Shown here: positions 44,123 through 52,365 of the stretch, piece by piece
Layout: each line of letters starts with the position of its first letter
How positions within the stretch are numbered: the first letter of the stretch is position 1
NCBI GenBank assembly: GCA_013152945.1
Contig: JAADFL010000121.1
Span: 1 to 58,604 of the forward strand
Origin: Deltaproteobacteria bacterium
GTDB lineage: Bacteria; Myxococcota_A; JAADFL01
Reading direction: 5' to 3'
Length of the DNA stretch: 58,604 nt
The notes under the pieces: generated by a model
The model's database searches: none
Told to the model about the DNA's origin: nothing
The model's input: only the letters and a program-made list of their open reading frames with translations
Translations under genes and position numbers: made by a program

Positions 44123-45274
44123 ATGAATGGGTTGAGACATGTATTGTATATCGACTTGCTGCTCTTTATATTCGGATGCGCTGCAGGAAATATCAATTCG
44201 GAAAAAAAGGAGCACAAATTTTACAAGAGCCCTGCGGCCAGGCATTGCCTGGAATTCGAGAAAAAGGGACTCGATATGGATAGCCGGGCATGTTGGTCCC
44301 GGCTTCTGAACCGGATCGAACAGGATCCGGCGTTCAGAGAGACTGAAGAACTTTCCGAAGCAGACATTGAAAAAGTTCGCCGAAAGGTCGTCTCCTCTTC
44401 AAGGCGTGAAGCGCGGATGCGGGGGCATTGGAATAAATGCTTGTCTCTTCCTCCCAATCAGAGGCAAGAGCGGTTGTCATGTTTCAAAAAGCACTTGGCC
44501 CTGTACAGGTCGAGAATGACCCGGGCTGACAGGTTTGAAGTTGAAAATGCGATTCAAACCATTGAAACAACAATCAAGACGGCCACTGGTGATACAGAAG
44601 ATACGATTGAACATGTAGGTAAGCTCTTGGGTGCGGATCTTTCTATCGAGGATGAAGGTATAAGGATTCATCGGATTGCCTCGCGGGGAATCATGAAAGA
44701 AGCGGCAATCCCTGAAGAGAGTATCATTGTTCTTGCAGAGGAAACAAGGACCGCAGGACTTGCACCTGATGAAAAAATTTCCATACTGGAGTCATGTGAA
44801 GACCGGCCCATAAGATTGCTGGTAAGGCACGGCGGTTTGGACAGGGTAAAATTTTTCAGGTTCACGGCAAGGTGCGGGAAGAATTTTACAATTCAGGATT
44901 TGAGTTCATTCGAGAGTCCCCCCGAGGTATGCACTACTGCCGACAGCCTGGAATTGGGTCTGGGCATCAGTTGGTGCTACCTCCCTGTAGATGGGATACT
45001 CGAGATTGAGGAAGTGTGCTTGGATTCACCCGGCGCCAGGGCCGGTGTTAAACCGGGCCAACAGGTGATTTCAATAAACGGCCAGGACGTGCTCGGCAAA
45101 TCCTTTAAAGAAATAAAACAGTTGGTCGGCCTGTTTCCAGGTCGTTCGATTCTCCTTGGTGTAAAGGATGGCAGCTTGGAATCACCGGGGCCGATTACAG
45201 GCCCGGCCCTGGATGATCAACACAGGCATGACTGTTGGAAAGCTATAGAAAGCACCTTGGACACCGGACATTAA
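44123..45274 (+). CDS. PDZ-domain lipoprotein
   Basis: A 383-residue protein with lipobox LFIFGC (Cys19). The N-terminal half is helical and charged. The C-terminal domain (LELGLGISWCYLPVDGILE, DSPGARAGVKPGQQVISINGQDVL) is a PDZ domain of the DegP/CtpA type, lacking a protease domain. GAGG precedes the ATG. It is downstream of the PEGA kinase and probably acts in the same envelope pathway, with the PDZ recruiting a C-terminal peptide or unfolded protein. The last 40 residues are not conserved in pattern. Confidence 0.88.
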   Translation: MNGLRHVLYIDLLLFIFGCAAGNINSEKKEHKFYKSPAARHCLEFEKKGLDMDSRACWSRLLNRIEQDPAFRETEELSEADIEKVRRKVVSSSRREARMRGHWNKCLSLPPNQRQERLSCFKKHLALYRSRMTRADRFEVENAIQTIETTIKTATGDTEDTIEHVGKLLGADLSIEDEGIRIHRIASRGIMKEAAIPEESIIVLAEETRTAGLAPDEKISILESCEDRPIRLLVRHGGLDRVKFFRFTARCGKNFTIQDLSSFESPPEVCTTADSLELGLGISWCYLPVDGILEIEEVCLDSPGARAGVKPGQQVISINGQDVLGKSFKEIKQLVGLFPGRSILLGVKDGSLESPGPITGPALDDQHRHDCWKAIESTLDTGH

Positions 45275-45315
45275 AAACGTTTGAGGCCTTGACGCCAATA
45301 CTTTCGGCAATGACT

Positions 45316-46110
45316 TCAGGGACAGGGATTCTGGTCCCGGCCACACGGATCTTTTGGTTCGCAAAGGCCGAATTTACAAGTTCGTCCGTCTGGACAATCC
45401 CGGTCTGCAAGGCAGGTTTGTACACATGCCGCATCCAGGCAAACAAAGCCGTCCGGGCAGTCAGAGTTGAAGCTGCAGCCGGCTTCACACAAGCCTGCTT
45501 TGCAAATCTCGTCAATGCCGCAGTCCTGGTTGCCTTTGCAAATCTTGCGGCACCACCCGTCCAAGCACAACCAGTCTTGATCGCAGTCTGCCTGGATATG
45601 GCATGCTCCAGGCTCAAGGGTGCACAGATGATCTTTACATTCCTCATTAAAGCCGCAATCCTGGTTATTATCGCATAGCCTCACGCATTTTCGATCGAGG
45701 CATCTTTCGCCCTTTGGACACTCTGACGAGCAGGTACACACGGGCCGGCCGGCGTTGGTATCAATATCCGTATCCGCGTCTGTATCCGTGTCTGTATCCG
45801 CGTCTGTATCGATATCGATATCGCTGTCCGTGTCCGTATCAGCATCGATGTCAGTGTCTGAATCGGCGTCCACGTCAATATCCGATCCGGGCCGCGTGTC
45901 AGTGTCCCGGCCGGAACACGGCCCGCCGTCGTTGCCCTGCGAGTGTGACGGCCAGCAGGTGTAAGAGTCACAGCAGTAACCGTTATAGCATGCAATGTCG
46001 CAATTCCTCCCGTATGCTTTCCCACATGCTTCCTCGTCAAGGCAGCATGAGCCGAGCAAGAGAGAACAAGAGAACGGTAATGCGAATAACAAAGCTTGCG
46101 AAGCTCTCAT
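45316..46110 (-). CDS. Cys-rich lipoprotein with Asp/Thr repeat
   Basis: A 264-residue protein with a signal peptide and lipobox LLLGSC (Cys22). A 50-residue stretch (about 69-118) alternates Asp with Thr, Ser, Ile, Ala or Val. The remainder has repeated Cys modules such as CSSECPKGERCLDRKC and CNSDCPDGFVCLDAACVQTC, as in surface-exposed Cys-rich lipoproteins of Myxococcota-like bacteria. It is 15 bases behind the barrel gene at 46126-47025. Function unknown. Confidence 0.88.
   Translation of the reverse strand: MRASQALLFALPFSCSLLLGSCCLDEEACGKAYGRNCDIACYNGYCCDSYTCWPSHSQGNDGGPCSGRDTDTRPGSDIDVDADSDTDIDADTDTDSDIDIDTDADTDTDTDADTDIDTNAGRPVCTCSSECPKGERCLDRKCVRLCDNNQDCGFNEECKDHLCTLEPGACHIQADCDQDWLCLDGWCRKICKGNQDCGIDEICKAGLCEAGCSFNSDCPDGFVCLDAACVQTCLADRDCPDGRTCKFGLCEPKDPCGRDQNPCP
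45757..45906 (-). repeat. Coding Asp/Thr (DT/DI/DA) microsatellite-like repeat
   Basis: Fifty residues encoded by near-repeats of GTATCC/GTGTCT-type hexamers on the plus strand, reading as alternating Asp and a small or branched residue. Such runs can gain or lose units by slippage without changing frame when the unit is a multiple of three. Confidence 0.85.
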
Positions 46111-46125
46111 GACTTCACCTCCCGG

Positions 46126-47025
46126 TCAGTTTGTTTCTTTCGAACGGTTGTGTATCCTTGGTGCATGCAGGTCAAATGCAATGGCGGCTATGGGACCGTA
46201 CACCAGATCTTCCGGTCCTGCCAGGTTGAACGGTTGGTACACCTGAGCCAGCAGGCTGAACCTGGATCCCATGTCAACCTCCACACCGCCCCCGAATGCG
46301 GCGTACGTGTCGCCCGTGCCGATCGAAGAATTGGGAATGGGCGGGATGTACGAAACAACAGTGGTATCCTTGTTGTTGGTCGGTTGATTTTGCACCGTGG
46401 CACCGCCGAACAGTCTCCATGAACCGAAGTCGTATCCAGCCACCAGGCTGAGGCGCCCGACAAAGACCACAACCCTGGCGCTGTCAGTCGAACGATAACT
46501 GCAATCAAGGCATGTAACCTCCATTCGGGCCGGCACGAACGCTAGCTGGGCTTCTCCGCTTCCGCCCAGGTACCAGTGAGGGGAAAGATGGCCCGAGGCT
46601 GCGAACCCGATTCCACCTGCCTCGAAATAGCTTTCGCTCGGCCTGTGGGCAGGGCAGGGCGCTGTGTTGAACGAATATGCAGAGGGGCCGTAGCTGAAGG
46701 GAATCCACACAGCCACGTGTTTGCCGAATCTCACGTGCAGGGTAGAGTCCAGTTTGGTTCTAGACACGTACAGACCGGACCTTGCTCCCTCTGCACGTTC
46801 CGGAGGCCTGGACCACACTACAGTAGAGTCTCCCATGGTCATGCCAAAGGCATTGATCCTGCCGGACCACAGGGGCGGGGCAGGCGGGTTGACCAGTGCG
46901 GACCTGCGAATCAAGTAACTGTGGGGCGTTGCATCAGTCAACACGGCACAACCTTGGGCCAGGAAACCCAAGGCAAAACCTGAAGCAATAATTAAATACG
47001 ACATTACACCCGTGTCCTGCTTCAT
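46126..47025 (-). CDS. Lipid-anchored outer-membrane beta-barrel protein
   Basis: A 299-residue protein; the ATG at 47025 has GGAGG upstream and gives a signal peptide ending at lipobox FLAQGC (Cys26). The rest is strands rich in Gly, Tyr and Phe: HVAVWIPFSYGPSAYSF, GGIGFAASGHLSPHWYLGG, WRLFGGATVQNQ and FSLLAQVYQPFNL. The overall pattern suggests a barrel with long loops holding paired Cys (CLDC). It is the first gene of the operon with the Asp/Thr-repeat lipoprotein. Function unknown. Confidence 0.82.
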   Translation of the reverse strand: MKQDTGVMSYLIIASGFALGFLAQGCAVLTDATPHSYLIRRSALVNPPAPPLWSGRINAFGMTMGDSTVVWSRPPERAEGARSGLYVSRTKLDSTLHVRFGKHVAVWIPFSYGPSAYSFNTAPCPAHRPSESYFEAGGIGFAASGHLSPHWYLGGSGEAQLAFVPARMEVTCLDCSYRSTDSARVVVFVGRLSLVAGYDFGSWRLFGGATVQNQPTNNKDTTVVSYIPPIPNSSIGTGDTYAAFGGGVEVDMGSRFSLLAQVYQPFNLAGPEDLVYGPIAAIAFDLHAPRIHNRSKETN

Positions 47026-47411
47026 GACCCGCCTCCGGCTTGGTTCTTGAAGGCCCTGCTTTTTTACGATCATATTAAGCAAAACCCGGGCCAAGTTTAG
47101 GTGGATTTTGAATAAGCGTTTGATTTCAATGGATTGAGTAAAAATACCAATGAGGCATTTTTCGATAAAGGCGCATGTGGCCTATTTGATCACGTGCAAA
47201 AAATGCACACTATGTGACAAGAGAATCACAGGTGTTGGCCAACCCTGGTTGATTGGATTGAAATTCAGGGGCCAAGAGCAAGGCCGAGTGTAATAAAATG
47301 CAATAAAATATCGGATCAAGTCTTGATCTTATTCAAGTTTCCTGGTTTGTTCTATACATCCCCCGTTTTCATGCAGGTGGGAAAGCACGAGTTTGGTATG
47401 CGGGAGGTTTC
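47026..47411. other. 386-base divergent promoter region
   Basis: It separates the barrel gene (minus) from the metallo-hydrolase gene (plus). No gene was recognised. It is AT-rich, as expected for promoters, and contains the palindrome listed next. A GGGAGG lies before the ATG at 47412. Confidence 0.5.
47314..47328. promoter_or_regulatory. 15 bp palindrome, possible operator
   Basis: GATCAAG-T-CTTGATC, a perfect 7 bp inverted repeat, about 85 bases before the metallo-hydrolase start, in the divergent promoter region. It may bind a dimeric regulator; no regulator was identified. Confidence 0.3.
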
Positions 47412-48257
47412 ATGTCGAAGCGCGTGAGGGGAATCAGAATCAAATTTTGGGGCGTGCGGGGCACGTGTCCCACTCCTGGGCCTAAAACCGTTGTTTATGG
47501 AGGCAACACTCCCTGCGTGGAACTGGCTTTCGGCACCCGGAAGATCATGCTGGATGCAGGCACGGGCTTGAGAGTAGCAGGTGAAAAGGAAATCGGGGGT
47601 GAAGGCAAGGAGTGGCTAATATTTCTATCTCATTTCCACTGGGATCACATTCAGGGCTTTCCCCTGTTCATGCCCTTGTTTTTCAAGGGAAACAAGATAA
47701 TTGTGTACGCCGAGAAGAGGCCTGATACCAATGCCGCCGAGGTCATGAGAGCCCAGATGTCGTACCCGTGTTTTCCAGTGGAACTTCCGCATGTTGCCGC
47801 CGATTTCGAGTTCAAGAATTTAGTAGACCAGGACAAGATAAAGCTGGGCAAGGCTGTTATTAAATGCCGGCGTATCAATCATCCCGGCGGTTGTTTGAGC
47901 TATCGACTGGATTCGGGTTCCAAGTCCGTCGTGTATGCAACTGATACAGAGTCGATTACAGGCGAACCGGACCCGGTCCTTATAGAGCATGCAAGGGCCG
48001 CGGATTGTTTGATTTATGATGCTTGTTATACGGACCAGGAGTACATCGGTGCGATAGGCCCGCGCAGGGTCGGATGGGGACACTCGACATGGAAAAAAGG
48101 AGTTGAAGTAGCCAAGGCTGCAGGCGTAAAGAAGCTGGTTCTGTTTCACCACGATCCTTCTCATGATGACGGGTTCGTGGAGGGAATAGAAAAGGCCTGC
48201 CGGGAAGTATGGCCAGACTCTCTTGCTGCTCGGGACGGCTTGGAAATTAATTTATAA
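47412..48257 (+). CDS. Metallo-beta-lactamase-fold hydrolase (PhnP/cAMP-phosphodiesterase-like)
   Basis: A 281-residue protein. Motifs: FWGVRGTCPTPGP, GGNTPCVELAFG, SHFHWDHIQGFP (HxHxDH), VYATDTE and FHHDPSHDD. GVRGTxPxP plus SHFHWDHIQG is characteristic of a family of uncharacterised MBL hydrolases related to PhnP and cyclic-nucleotide phosphodiesterases. GGGAGG precedes the ATG. Substrate unknown. It converges with the sigma-54 activator gene. Confidence 0.9.
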   Translation: MSKRVRGIRIKFWGVRGTCPTPGPKTVVYGGNTPCVELAFGTRKIMLDAGTGLRVAGEKEIGGEGKEWLIFLSHFHWDHIQGFPLFMPLFFKGNKIIVYAEKRPDTNAAEVMRAQMSYPCFPVELPHVAADFEFKNLVDQDKIKLGKAVIKCRRINHPGGCLSYRLDSGSKSVVYATDTESITGEPDPVLIEHARAADCLIYDACYTDQEYIGAIGPRRVGWGHSTWKKGVEVAKAAGVKKLVLFHHDPSHDDGFVEGIEKACREVWPDSLAARDGLEINL

Positions 48258-48403
48258 AAGTCTTGAAAAAAGCCGAAACAGGCGCATGAATGGTGCCATA
48301 TTGGGAAAAAGCCTATAAGCAGATTTAAACGTGCCGGTCTGATAAGGCATTTATGACTTTTTACCGGCGCCGCTATTTGTAGGCTTGGGAACCAGAGCTG
48401 TTT

Positions 48404-50218
48404 TTAAAGATCATTTTCCTTGAGAAACCTGTACAGGGTTGCTCTCCCTACCCCGAGGAGTTTGGCTGCCTTTACCTTGTTCCCATTCGTTTCTTCAAGG
48501 GCTTGTCTTATTGAAGGCAAGTCGAGCCTCTTTCTCTTGCCGGTTTGGGCGCGATCTTTCCTGTCATCGAGGTCCATGGGAATGTGCCAGCTATTGGCTC
48601 CTCCCATGATTTCAGGAGGTAAATGGCCGAGTTGTATCTTTCCGTCTTTACAATAAATGGAAGCGAATTGCATGGCGTTTACAAGCTCCCGAACATTCCC
48701 GGGCCAATGATACTCCATGAACCGGTCCATAACCTCGGTGGAAACAGATTCAATGTTGACATGGCTCTCTTTTCTGATGGATCCGGCTATCCGCTCCACA
48801 ATCAATGGAATATCCTCTTTTCTCTCGCGCAAAGGGGGCAGGTGTATTGGAACTACGCAAAGGCGGTAGTACAAATCTTCTCTGAAGATTTTTTCGTGGA
48901 CGAGTTTCTTCAAATCCTTGTTGGTGGCGCTCACAATACGCACGTCCACGGAAATTGATTTCTCGCCTCCAACCTTTTCAAAGCTCTGTTCCTGTAGCAC
49001 ACGCAGCAGGTGAACCTGCAACGACGGGTACAATTCACCGATTTCGTCCAGGAACAATGTGCCGTTGTCTGCCAGTTCGAAACGTCCCTTCTTTTCACGT
49101 ATTGCGCCGGTAAATGCCCCGCGGACATGTCCGAACAGTTCGCTTTCGAGAATATTTTCAGGCAATGCACCGCAATTGATCGGAACAAAAGGATTATCCT
49201 TTCGGGTGCTCTCCAGGTGGATGGCCCTGGCAGCGAGTTCTTTGCCGGTTCCGCTTTCCCCGCTGATGAGCACAGGGTACCTCGATTTCGCGACTTCCCG
49301 GATACTAAAGAAGATCTCCTGCATGACCCTGGATTGACCTACCATTTCGTGGAAAACCGGCTGCCTGGAATGCTCCATGCGGAGATTGTTTACCTCGGTG
49401 ATGTCTTTGATTGAAAGAATCACTGCAGGTCTGTTGCCTGGATTCAGTTCGATAGCAGCAGTGGACATGCGTAGTTTTTTCTTTACCCCTGAAGGAGTTT
49501 GAACAGTGGTTTCGTACCTTCTATGGCCTGGTGGCGTGGCAGGGCCGTACTCGAATGGGCATTCTCCCTTGCACAAGCCATTGGGTGCGAATATTCCATG
49601 ACAATCCTTCCCAAGTATCTCGGTTTTCTTTACCCCGGTTATCCTCTCTGCAGCCTTGTTGAATAAGAAAACCCGGCGATGAGGATCATGCACGATTATG
49701 CCTTCTTCCAAGATATCCAGGAGATTTTCGAGGTGATTCCTCTTGTCCATGAAAGCCTGGATGTATCCATGATTGAACAGGGCTTCGATCTTTATTTGCA
49801 ATTCGTTTGAAATCGCTCGTAGTACCGGCAACGCTTTCTCCCGGTCTCCTGAAACAGGTTCGTATTCTTGTAAAGGCCAGTACAGGTAAAAGGGGTCTCT
49901 TTGAAAAATCGATGGAGATCCATCCAGCCCCATCTTTTGTGAATCCTGGCAAAATTCGTGACTCGACCGGGTTAGCGTTATAATAAGATCGAACTCGTGA
50001 TTTTTCAGGTTGCTCAAGGATTTTGGATGCAGGTCCTGGGCATCGATGTTTCTCTCCCTTAATACCTGTATTGATAGAGGATCCAGGATACCGGCTTGAA
50101 GGCCGGCGCTTGTCACTTCAACAAGGTTATTGCCCATGTGGCGTACCAATGCCTCTGCCAGTTGACTCTTACAGGAATTGAAATTCCCTAGAAAGAGCAT
50201 CTTGAATTTCTCAACCAT
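48404..50218 (-). CDS. Sigma-54-dependent activator with degenerate LMW-phosphatase/ArsC-like sensor and PAS domain
   Basis: A 604-residue protein starting at the ATG with AAAAAGG upstream. Residues 1-145 align with low-molecular-weight tyrosine phosphatase/ArsC folds, but the P-loop reads LFLGNFNSCKSQLAEAL: the nucleophile Cys is Gly11 and the invariant Arg is Lys17, while Cys16 and Ser18 are kept, so catalysis is unlikely. A Cys-containing PAS domain follows (about 165-285, DCHGIFAPNGLCKGECPF). The AAA+ core has GESGTGKELAAR, GAFTGA (the sigma-54 contact) and DEIGEL, and a Fis-type HTH (NKVKAAKLLGVGRATLYRFL) ends it. It probably binds upstream of the divergent sigma-54 promoter at 50414 and senses redox, metal or an oxyanion through the front domains (inference). 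Confidence 0.93.
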   Translation of the reverse strand: MVEKFKMLFLGNFNSCKSQLAEALVRHMGNNLVEVTSAGLQAGILDPLSIQVLRERNIDAQDLHPKSLSNLKNHEFDLIITLTRSSHEFCQDSQKMGLDGSPSIFQRDPFYLYWPLQEYEPVSGDREKALPVLRAISNELQIKIEALFNHGYIQAFMDKRNHLENLLDILEEGIIVHDPHRRVFLFNKAAERITGVKKTEILGKDCHGIFAPNGLCKGECPFEYGPATPPGHRRYETTVQTPSGVKKKLRMSTAAIELNPGNRPAVILSIKDITEVNNLRMEHSRQPVFHEMVGQSRVMQEIFFSIREVAKSRYPVLISGESGTGKELAARAIHLESTRKDNPFVPINCGALPENILESELFGHVRGAFTGAIREKKGRFELADNGTLFLDEIGELYPSLQVHLLRVLQEQSFEKVGGEKSISVDVRIVSATNKDLKKLVHEKIFREDLYYRLCVVPIHLPPLRERKEDIPLIVERIAGSIRKESHVNIESVSTEVMDRFMEYHWPGNVRELVNAMQFASIYCKDGKIQLGHLPPEIMGGANSWHIPMDLDDRKDRAQTGKRKRLDLPSIRQALEETNGNKVKAAKLLGVGRATLYRFLKENDL

Positions 50219-50307
50219 GAACACACACCTTTTTCAAATTAATAAATAGCACACCCTATCCAAATTGGGCAATCAATGATAATAGAGACGACAAGACAGT
50301 GCGCCAG

Positions 50308-50365
50308 TGTCTCATTTGGTTATTAAGAAACAATATTAAGGCGTTTTGGTTTATCAAGTGAGACA
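50308..50365. promoter_or_regulatory. Candidate upstream activator site (inverted repeat)
   Basis: TGTCTCA at 50308-50314 and its complement TGAGACA at 50359-50365, extending to 9 of 10 matches when flanks are included. It lies 50-120 bases upstream of the sigma-54 promoter, where enhancer sites for the neighbouring activator would be expected. Confidence 0.4.
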
Positions 50366-50413
50366 TTTTTTTCACACGCAAAGAAAAAGAACAATAATTT
50401 CAATAACAAAAAG

Positions 50414-50429
50414 TGGCATGAGTATTGCT
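50414..50429 (+). promoter_or_regulatory. Sigma-54 (-24/-12) promoter
   Basis: TGGCATG-AGTA-TTGCT matches the consensus TGGCACR-N4-TTGCW with one mismatch and correct spacing. It is about 45 bases before the first gene of the small-protein/rubrerythrin operon and divergent from a sigma-54 activator. Confidence 0.75.
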
Positions 50430-50472
50430 GTTGAAACCAGGGAGCAACAGGATTTAGGGAAAGGAGATGACT

Positions 50473-50685
50473 ATGCTTAAAACCGTGCCGAAAAGAAGAA
50501 GGCATATTCCTGCCTATACTTGCCTGGGTTGTCCGCTTACCAAGAATCGGTCCAATTGGTGCTTCAGGTTGTGCAAGCCTCATAATGGATTGGGGTTTTG
50601 CGGCAGGCCCGCTCCCCATGCCTTGCGTGGGCGGATACAGCGGGGAATAGATGCTTACAAACGCACTCATTCCCTGGCAAAGTGA
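50473..50685 (+). CDS. Small Cys-rich protein
   Basis: A 70-residue protein. The ATG at 50473, six bases after AAAGGAG, is chosen. It has five Cys at 17, 20, 30, 34 and 43 in CLGCPLTKNRSNWCFRLC and GFCG, suggesting metal or cluster binding; the rest is basic. No signal peptide. I do not recognise the family. It is the first gene after the sigma-54 promoter. Confidence 0.72.
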   Translation: MLKTVPKRRRHIPAYTCLGCPLTKNRSNWCFRLCKPHNGLGFCGRPAPHALRGRIQRGIDAYKRTHSLAK

Positions 50686-50689
50686 AGAC

Positions 50690-50941
50690 ATGGAAAGCGC
50701 ACACAAGGGGGACGACATGGAGTCTGCGATTTCCTTTGATAGGAACTTGAACCAGGTTATAAACCTCACCAGTGATATGCTGGCGCTTGCTGCAAAGGGA
50801 GACCAGGAAAGACACGATCCCTGGTGTGGAATAGTGTACGGAGTGCTTCGCGATGCTGCATACAAATTGCGCAGACTTGCGGAAAAAGAGCTTATAAGGC
50901 ACAAGGAAAAAAGCGACATGCAGAACATGAAGGAAAGTTGA
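50690..50941 (+). CDS. Small helical protein, sigma-54 operon
   Basis: An 83-residue acidic/basic helical protein starting four bases after the previous stop; a second in-frame ATG at 50717, with GGGGGAC in front, is equally possible. The conserved-looking part is HDPWCGIVYGVLRDAAYKLRRL, in which one Cys (46) sits in a predicted amphipathic helix. I do not recognise the function. Its position between the Cys-rich gene and the rubrerythrin points to an oxidative-stress or iron-related role (inference). Confidence 0.65.
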   Translation: MESAHKGDDMESAISFDRNLNQVINLTSDMLALAAKGDQERHDPWCGIVYGVLRDAAYKLRRLAEKELIRHKEKSDMQNMKES

Positions 50942-51038
50942 CCTTGGAACCCGGAAATATTACGCGGGAATTTACTTGATTAGATGAAATGTATGTGCAT
51001 GATTGTGGTTTGAAACGGCTTTTCATAGGAGGTCTTTC

Positions 51039-51554
51039 ATGAATAGGATGGAATCCATTGGTTTGGCCATGAAGAACGAGAGCAACGAGATGAAATGGTA
51101 TTTCGACCAGGCGGAAAAATCGAGCAATCCTGTCGTTAAGAAGCTCTTTTTGACACTTGCAGGCGATGAAAAGGAACATATAACTCGTATAAAGGCATTG
51201 CGGGATCGTCTGGAAAAAGATGGCAAGTGGCCGCAAGACGTTCCAATCGAGGTGAACGGCACCAATGTCAAGGAAGTAATAGACGGTATCCGTGGAGTCA
51301 AGAGTTCAAAAGCCGACAGGAACGAGAGCGATATTTCAGCCCTCAAGAGAGCTGCCGAGTTCGAGGACAAGGGCTCCAGGTTCTACGCGGAATTATCAGA
51401 GAATTGCACCAATCTCATGGAAAAGAATTTTTTCAAGTTTCTTTCCGGTATAGAGCGGGAACACATGCTGTCCATCAAAGATTCACTGTTTTATCTCGAA
51501 GATCCGGAAGGATGGCTGGAACATACGTCGAAACAAGGGCTGGACGGAGCATGA
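51039..51554 (+). CDS. Rubrerythrin/ferritin-like diiron protein without rubredoxin domain
   Basis: A 171-residue four-helix-bundle protein. The ATG at 51039 has AGGAGG six bases upstream. Diiron ligand motifs are visible as EMKWYFDQAEK, DEKEHITRI (ExxH), EFEDKGSRFYAEL and IEREHMLSI (ExxH). The C-terminal rubredoxin domain of classical rubrerythrin is missing. Members detoxify peroxide or store iron. It lies 97 bases behind the helical gene and probably in the same sigma-54-driven transcript. Confidence 0.9.
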   Translation: MNRMESIGLAMKNESNEMKWYFDQAEKSSNPVVKKLFLTLAGDEKEHITRIKALRDRLEKDGKWPQDVPIEVNGTNVKEVIDGIRGVKSSKADRNESDISALKRAAEFEDKGSRFYAELSENCTNLMEKNFFKFLSGIEREHMLSIKDSLFYLEDPEGWLEHTSKQGLDGA

Positions 51555-51609
51555 TCGGCGACATAGACAGGCTCTTCGGGAACGAACGGGACGGCATTCG
51601 CTTGTTTTT

Positions 51610-52365
51610 TCAGTTCTTGCCTGGTTCCAGTGACTCGCACACTACCCTGTATTGTTCGGTTTCAGGCCCTTGATCCAATATCACGCTCCTGTCCACCAGG
51701 TCGAAATCAGTAAACAGACACACCTCTGCTTTTTCCTCACCATCCAATGTAAACGCACCTTGAAGCGGCACGAGGTTACCGCATGTCAGGGGATTTGAAG
51801 GGTGGAGAGGAAAGTAGATTTCATCTCCCTGAAAGATCGCAAGGTCCCAGTACAGGCCCTCATTGAAAGGACATGTTACCCTCAACATGAACCGGTCGCC
51901 CGGCTCAAAATCTTTCGGGGCGTTTACCACCGTGCCCTGTCTCTCTCTTATTAGGGCCATGGCAAGGTCTCCTCCTTTGACATGTATCAAGGATCCTGGA
52001 AAATATGATGAAGCACCATCATGGTTGTGGGCGGACCTATGGCCTGTCCCTGGAATTATCACTAACAGCAAGAGTGCTGCAATTGCCAGCATTGGCGTTG
52101 CCGCCAGGGCCGTTCGCTTGATTGCACGGCGATCAAAAGAGAAAATCGTAATCTTGCCGCCCATGGCCGGGGCGGTTTCCAAAGGCTTTAGCCGGCGTTC
52201 GTCGCTCCTGATGTAATCGAGTTTAGAAAAACACTCCTGACAAGAAGACAGGTGCCGCTCTACTGACTCGGCATCGGCTGAATCGAGTTCGTTCAGGTTG
52301 TACATCTCGAGCTTCAACCATGAAACCGGTTTAGTGCATGCACCTTTCATGTTGTCATGCTCCAT
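51610..52365 (-). CDS. Membrane anti-sigma factor (module 2)
   Basis: A 251-residue single-pass protein. The cytoplasmic zinc-finger motif His38-x3-Cys42-x2-Cys45 matches the usual HxxxCxxC of anti-sigma domains. A transmembrane helix lies at about 85-105 (AATPMLAIAALLLLVII). The periplasmic domain (FEPGDRFMLRVTCPFNEG, FPLHPSNPLTCGN, LQGAFTLDGEEKAEV) has the same GD...FP...LD plan as the module 1 anti-sigma, with extra Cys residues. Its gene overlaps the end of the ECF sigma gene by 19 bp. It ends the second caspase operon. Confidence 0.85.
   Translation of the reverse strand: MEHDNMKGACTKPVSWLKLEMYNLNELDSADAESVERHLSSCQECFSKLDYIRSDERRLKPLETAPAMGGKITIFSFDRRAIKRTALAATPMLAIAALLLLVIIPGTGHRSAHNHDGASSYFPGSLIHVKGGDLAMALIRERQGTVVNAPKDFEPGDRFMLRVTCPFNEGLYWDLAIFQGDEIYFPLHPSNPLTCGNLVPLQGAFTLDGEEKAEVCLFTDFDLVDRSVILDQGPETEQYRVVCESLEPGKN

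Noticed and set aside
45755-45964. Plus-strand frame with Ser-Val repeats
   Set aside because: It is the mirror of the minus-strand Asp/Thr repeat and has no ribosome site or gene-like ends.
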